Of a stretch of DNA of 64,000 bases, positions 63,025 to 64,000 are shown one piece after another. Positions within the stretch are counted from its first letter, which is position 1. The number at the start of each line of letters is the position of its first letter. The stretch spans positions 1,550,001 to 1,614,000 of the forward strand of contig NZ_CP060201.1 of assembly GCF_013407925.2 (NCBI RefSeq). The letters are read 5' to 3'. The position numbers and the translations under genes were made by a program. Origin of the DNA: Pseudomonas protegens. GTDB taxonomy: Bacteria > Pseudomonadota > Gammaproteobacteria > Pseudomonadales > Pseudomonadaceae. The notes below the pieces were generated by a model. It did no database searches. It saw only the letters and a list, made by a program, of their open reading frames with translations, and was not told the DNA's origin.

Positions 63025-63081
63025 CGGCCACCGTCGAGCCTGCGGGGCACCCGCTAGCGGTGCCCCGCACTTGAACGCGCC

Positions 63082-63618
63082 TCAGCCAGCGACCGCTTGT
63101 TGCTGGAAATCCTCGCGAGTCATTGCAAAGAAGCGGCAAGGCAAGCCTTCAAAGTCGGCCTCGTGGGTGAAGCGAAAACCGATCTTGCGCGCCACCGCCA
63201 ACGACGCCGCGTTATCGACATGGGCATCGACGACGATCCGCTCCACGGCCGGATCGGCAAACGCATGCTCGACAATCCGCCGCGCGGCCTCGCTGGCAAA
63301 ACCCTGCCCCCAGGCCCGCCGTACCAGGCGCCAGCCCATTTCCAGCTCGGGCCCGACGGCGTCAAAGGGAATGAACGACACCCAGCCCAGCAATTCATCC
63401 GGCGCGTCCTTAGCGAAGATCGCCCAATAACCGCAGCGCGGACCGAAGTCCTGGGTCATGCGCGAGTGCAGGAAATCCCGGTGCCATTGGCCGCCGTCCC
63501 AGGTGCCCGGGACAAAGCGCGTGACGTCGGGGTCCAGGTCCATGCGCAGGCAGGCCTGGAAATGCTCAAGAGTGCGTGGGCGCAGCAATAGCCGGGGGGT
63601 TTCAAGGTGCAGGTTCAT
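63082..63618 (-). CDS. GNAT acetyltransferase, RimJ/RimL type
   Basis: 178 residues beginning MNLHLETPRLLLRPRTLEHF, the standard start of the Acetyltransf_3 (RimJ/RimL) group. The acetyl-CoA-binding motif A is RRAWGQGFASEAARR (Q/RxxGxG/A type), followed by VDAHVDNAASLAVARKIGFR. Targets can be ribosomal protein N-termini, tRNA-linked or small molecules; the substrate cannot be told. Divergent from the TonB receptor gene. Confidence 0.88.
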   Translation of the reverse strand: MNLHLETPRLLLRPRTLEHFQACLRMDLDPDVTRFVPGTWDGGQWHRDFLHSRMTQDFGPRCGYWAIFAKDAPDELLGWVSFIPFDAVGPELEMGWRLVRRAWGQGFASEAARRIVEHAFADPAVERIVVDAHVDNAASLAVARKIGFRFTHEADFEGLPCRFFAMTREDFQQQAVAG

Positions 63619-63756
63619 CCGTGAGCGTCCAGGAAAGTCGGGCGCCTATGAAATCGCATCGGGCGAAAAAACAGAAGAGGCGCGCAGCACAGCGACGCAT
63701 ACGTTTTTCGATCCGATTGTTCAGATAACTCTGATTGAATGACATGAATTCGCACA

Positions 63757-63771
63757 TGAGAATCACTTCCA
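63757..63771 (+). promoter_or_regulatory. Weak Fur-box-like element before the TonB receptor gene
   Basis: TGAGAAT-C-ACTTCCA matches about 10 of 14 positions of the 7-1-7 Fur consensus, about 25 bases before the receptor start. Plausible for an iron-regulated receptor, but only a weak match. Confidence 0.3.
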
Positions 63772-63793
63772 AATAAATGGAGGTCTTTTCTCA

Positions 63794-64000
63794 ATGTCCA
63801 GTTCTGCCCGCCCACATTCATGGAAGTTGTGGTCCACATCCCTTGGCTTGATGGCGATTGGCGAAGCCAGTCTGGCCACCGACGCCGACCACACGGAGCC
63901 CCCGCAGGCGGCGCCGGTGACCCTGGCACCCACGGCGGTACAGGGCGTTCACCTGCCCAGTTACAAGCGTGAAGCCTCGGACTCGGTGAAGTTCACCGCC
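63794..64000 (+). CDS. TonB-dependent siderophore receptor, N-terminal fragment (cut by window edge)
   Basis: The first 69 residues are visible. A signal peptide (MSSSARPHSWKLWSTSLGLM, then AIGEASLATDADH) is followed by LAPTAVQGVHLPSYKREASDSVKFTA, which resembles the start of the plug domain of ferric-siderophore receptors (usually followed by PLLDTPQSV). GGAGG lies about ten bases upstream of the ATG. No signalling (STN) domain is visible before the plug. The specific siderophore cannot be told from this fragment. Confidence 0.75.
   Translation, partial: MSSSARPHSWKLWSTSLGLMAIGEASLATDADHTEPPQAAPVTLAPTAVQGVHLPSYKREASDSVKFTA

Overview
This is a Pseudomonas chromosome segment, most likely from the P. 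fluorescens/P. protegens/P. chlororaphis group. The evidence is high GC coding sequence with strong GC3 bias and several gene blocks in typical Pseudomonas order: algU-mucA-mucB-mucD / nadB-ygfX-sdhE-ygfZ; tctED / opdH-tctCBA / ung; dapA-bamC-purC / gcvR-like-bcp. There are two tRNA genes, no rRNA, no CRISPR array and no recognisable insertion sequence.

Layout. 0-10.3 kb: end of ycgL, rnd, a methyltransferase, a PheC-like periplasmic binding protein, and a cyanate module (cynR divergent from cynT-cynS, then a CynX-type MFS carrier and a DMT exporter), followed by a LysR regulator, a tautomerase and an LtrA-like membrane protein. 10.4-22.5 kb: a LysR gene and a seven-gene minus-strand surface-adhesin operon. 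22.5-24.1 kb: an AT-richer, nearly gene-free stretch up to tRNA-Ser(CGA). 24.3-32.3 kb: core genes for purine and lysine synthesis, the BAM complex, peroxide defence, sulfur transfer and an M48 protease. 32.3-36.2 kb: the AlgU envelope-stress locus without mucC. 36.7-41 kb: nadB, flavinylation and Fe-S helpers, HDOD. 41-48.7 kb: tricarboxylate sensing and uptake (TctDE, OpdH, TctCBA) plus a frameshifted AbrB-like gene. 48.8-58.7 kb: ung, an acyl-CoA hydrolase, a Tyr-rich lipoprotein, a diguanylate cyclase, rsuA, phaG, tRNA-Gly(CCC), a methyltransferase and a GAF/EAL protein. 58.9-64 kb: a DUF1800-DUF1501 pair, small membrane proteins, a GNAT enzyme and the start of a TonB-dependent receptor.

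The most notable locus is at 11.4-22.5 kb. It has the order pilin, chaperone, usher, second chaperone, TpsB transporter, TpsA exoprotein with 13 GLUG-type repeats, tip-adhesin-like pilin. It matches the P. aeruginosa cupB cluster, but carries its own full-length TpsB with a POTRA domain, and its usher shows no extra N-terminal POTRA. In P. aeruginosa the usher CupB3 (the P-usher) is reported to do both jobs. Gene overlaps tie chaperone-usher and two-partner secretion into one coupled transcription unit.

Regulatory signals visible by eye include two AlgU-type promoters before algU, three 11-bp-spaced direct repeats between tctD and opdH (candidate TctD site), CA-rich Crc/Hfq-like motifs before opdH and tctC, and an orphan minus-strand terminator at 61.8 kb that may end an unannotated small RNA. 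All assignments are from reading the sequence and remembered family features; no database search was run.
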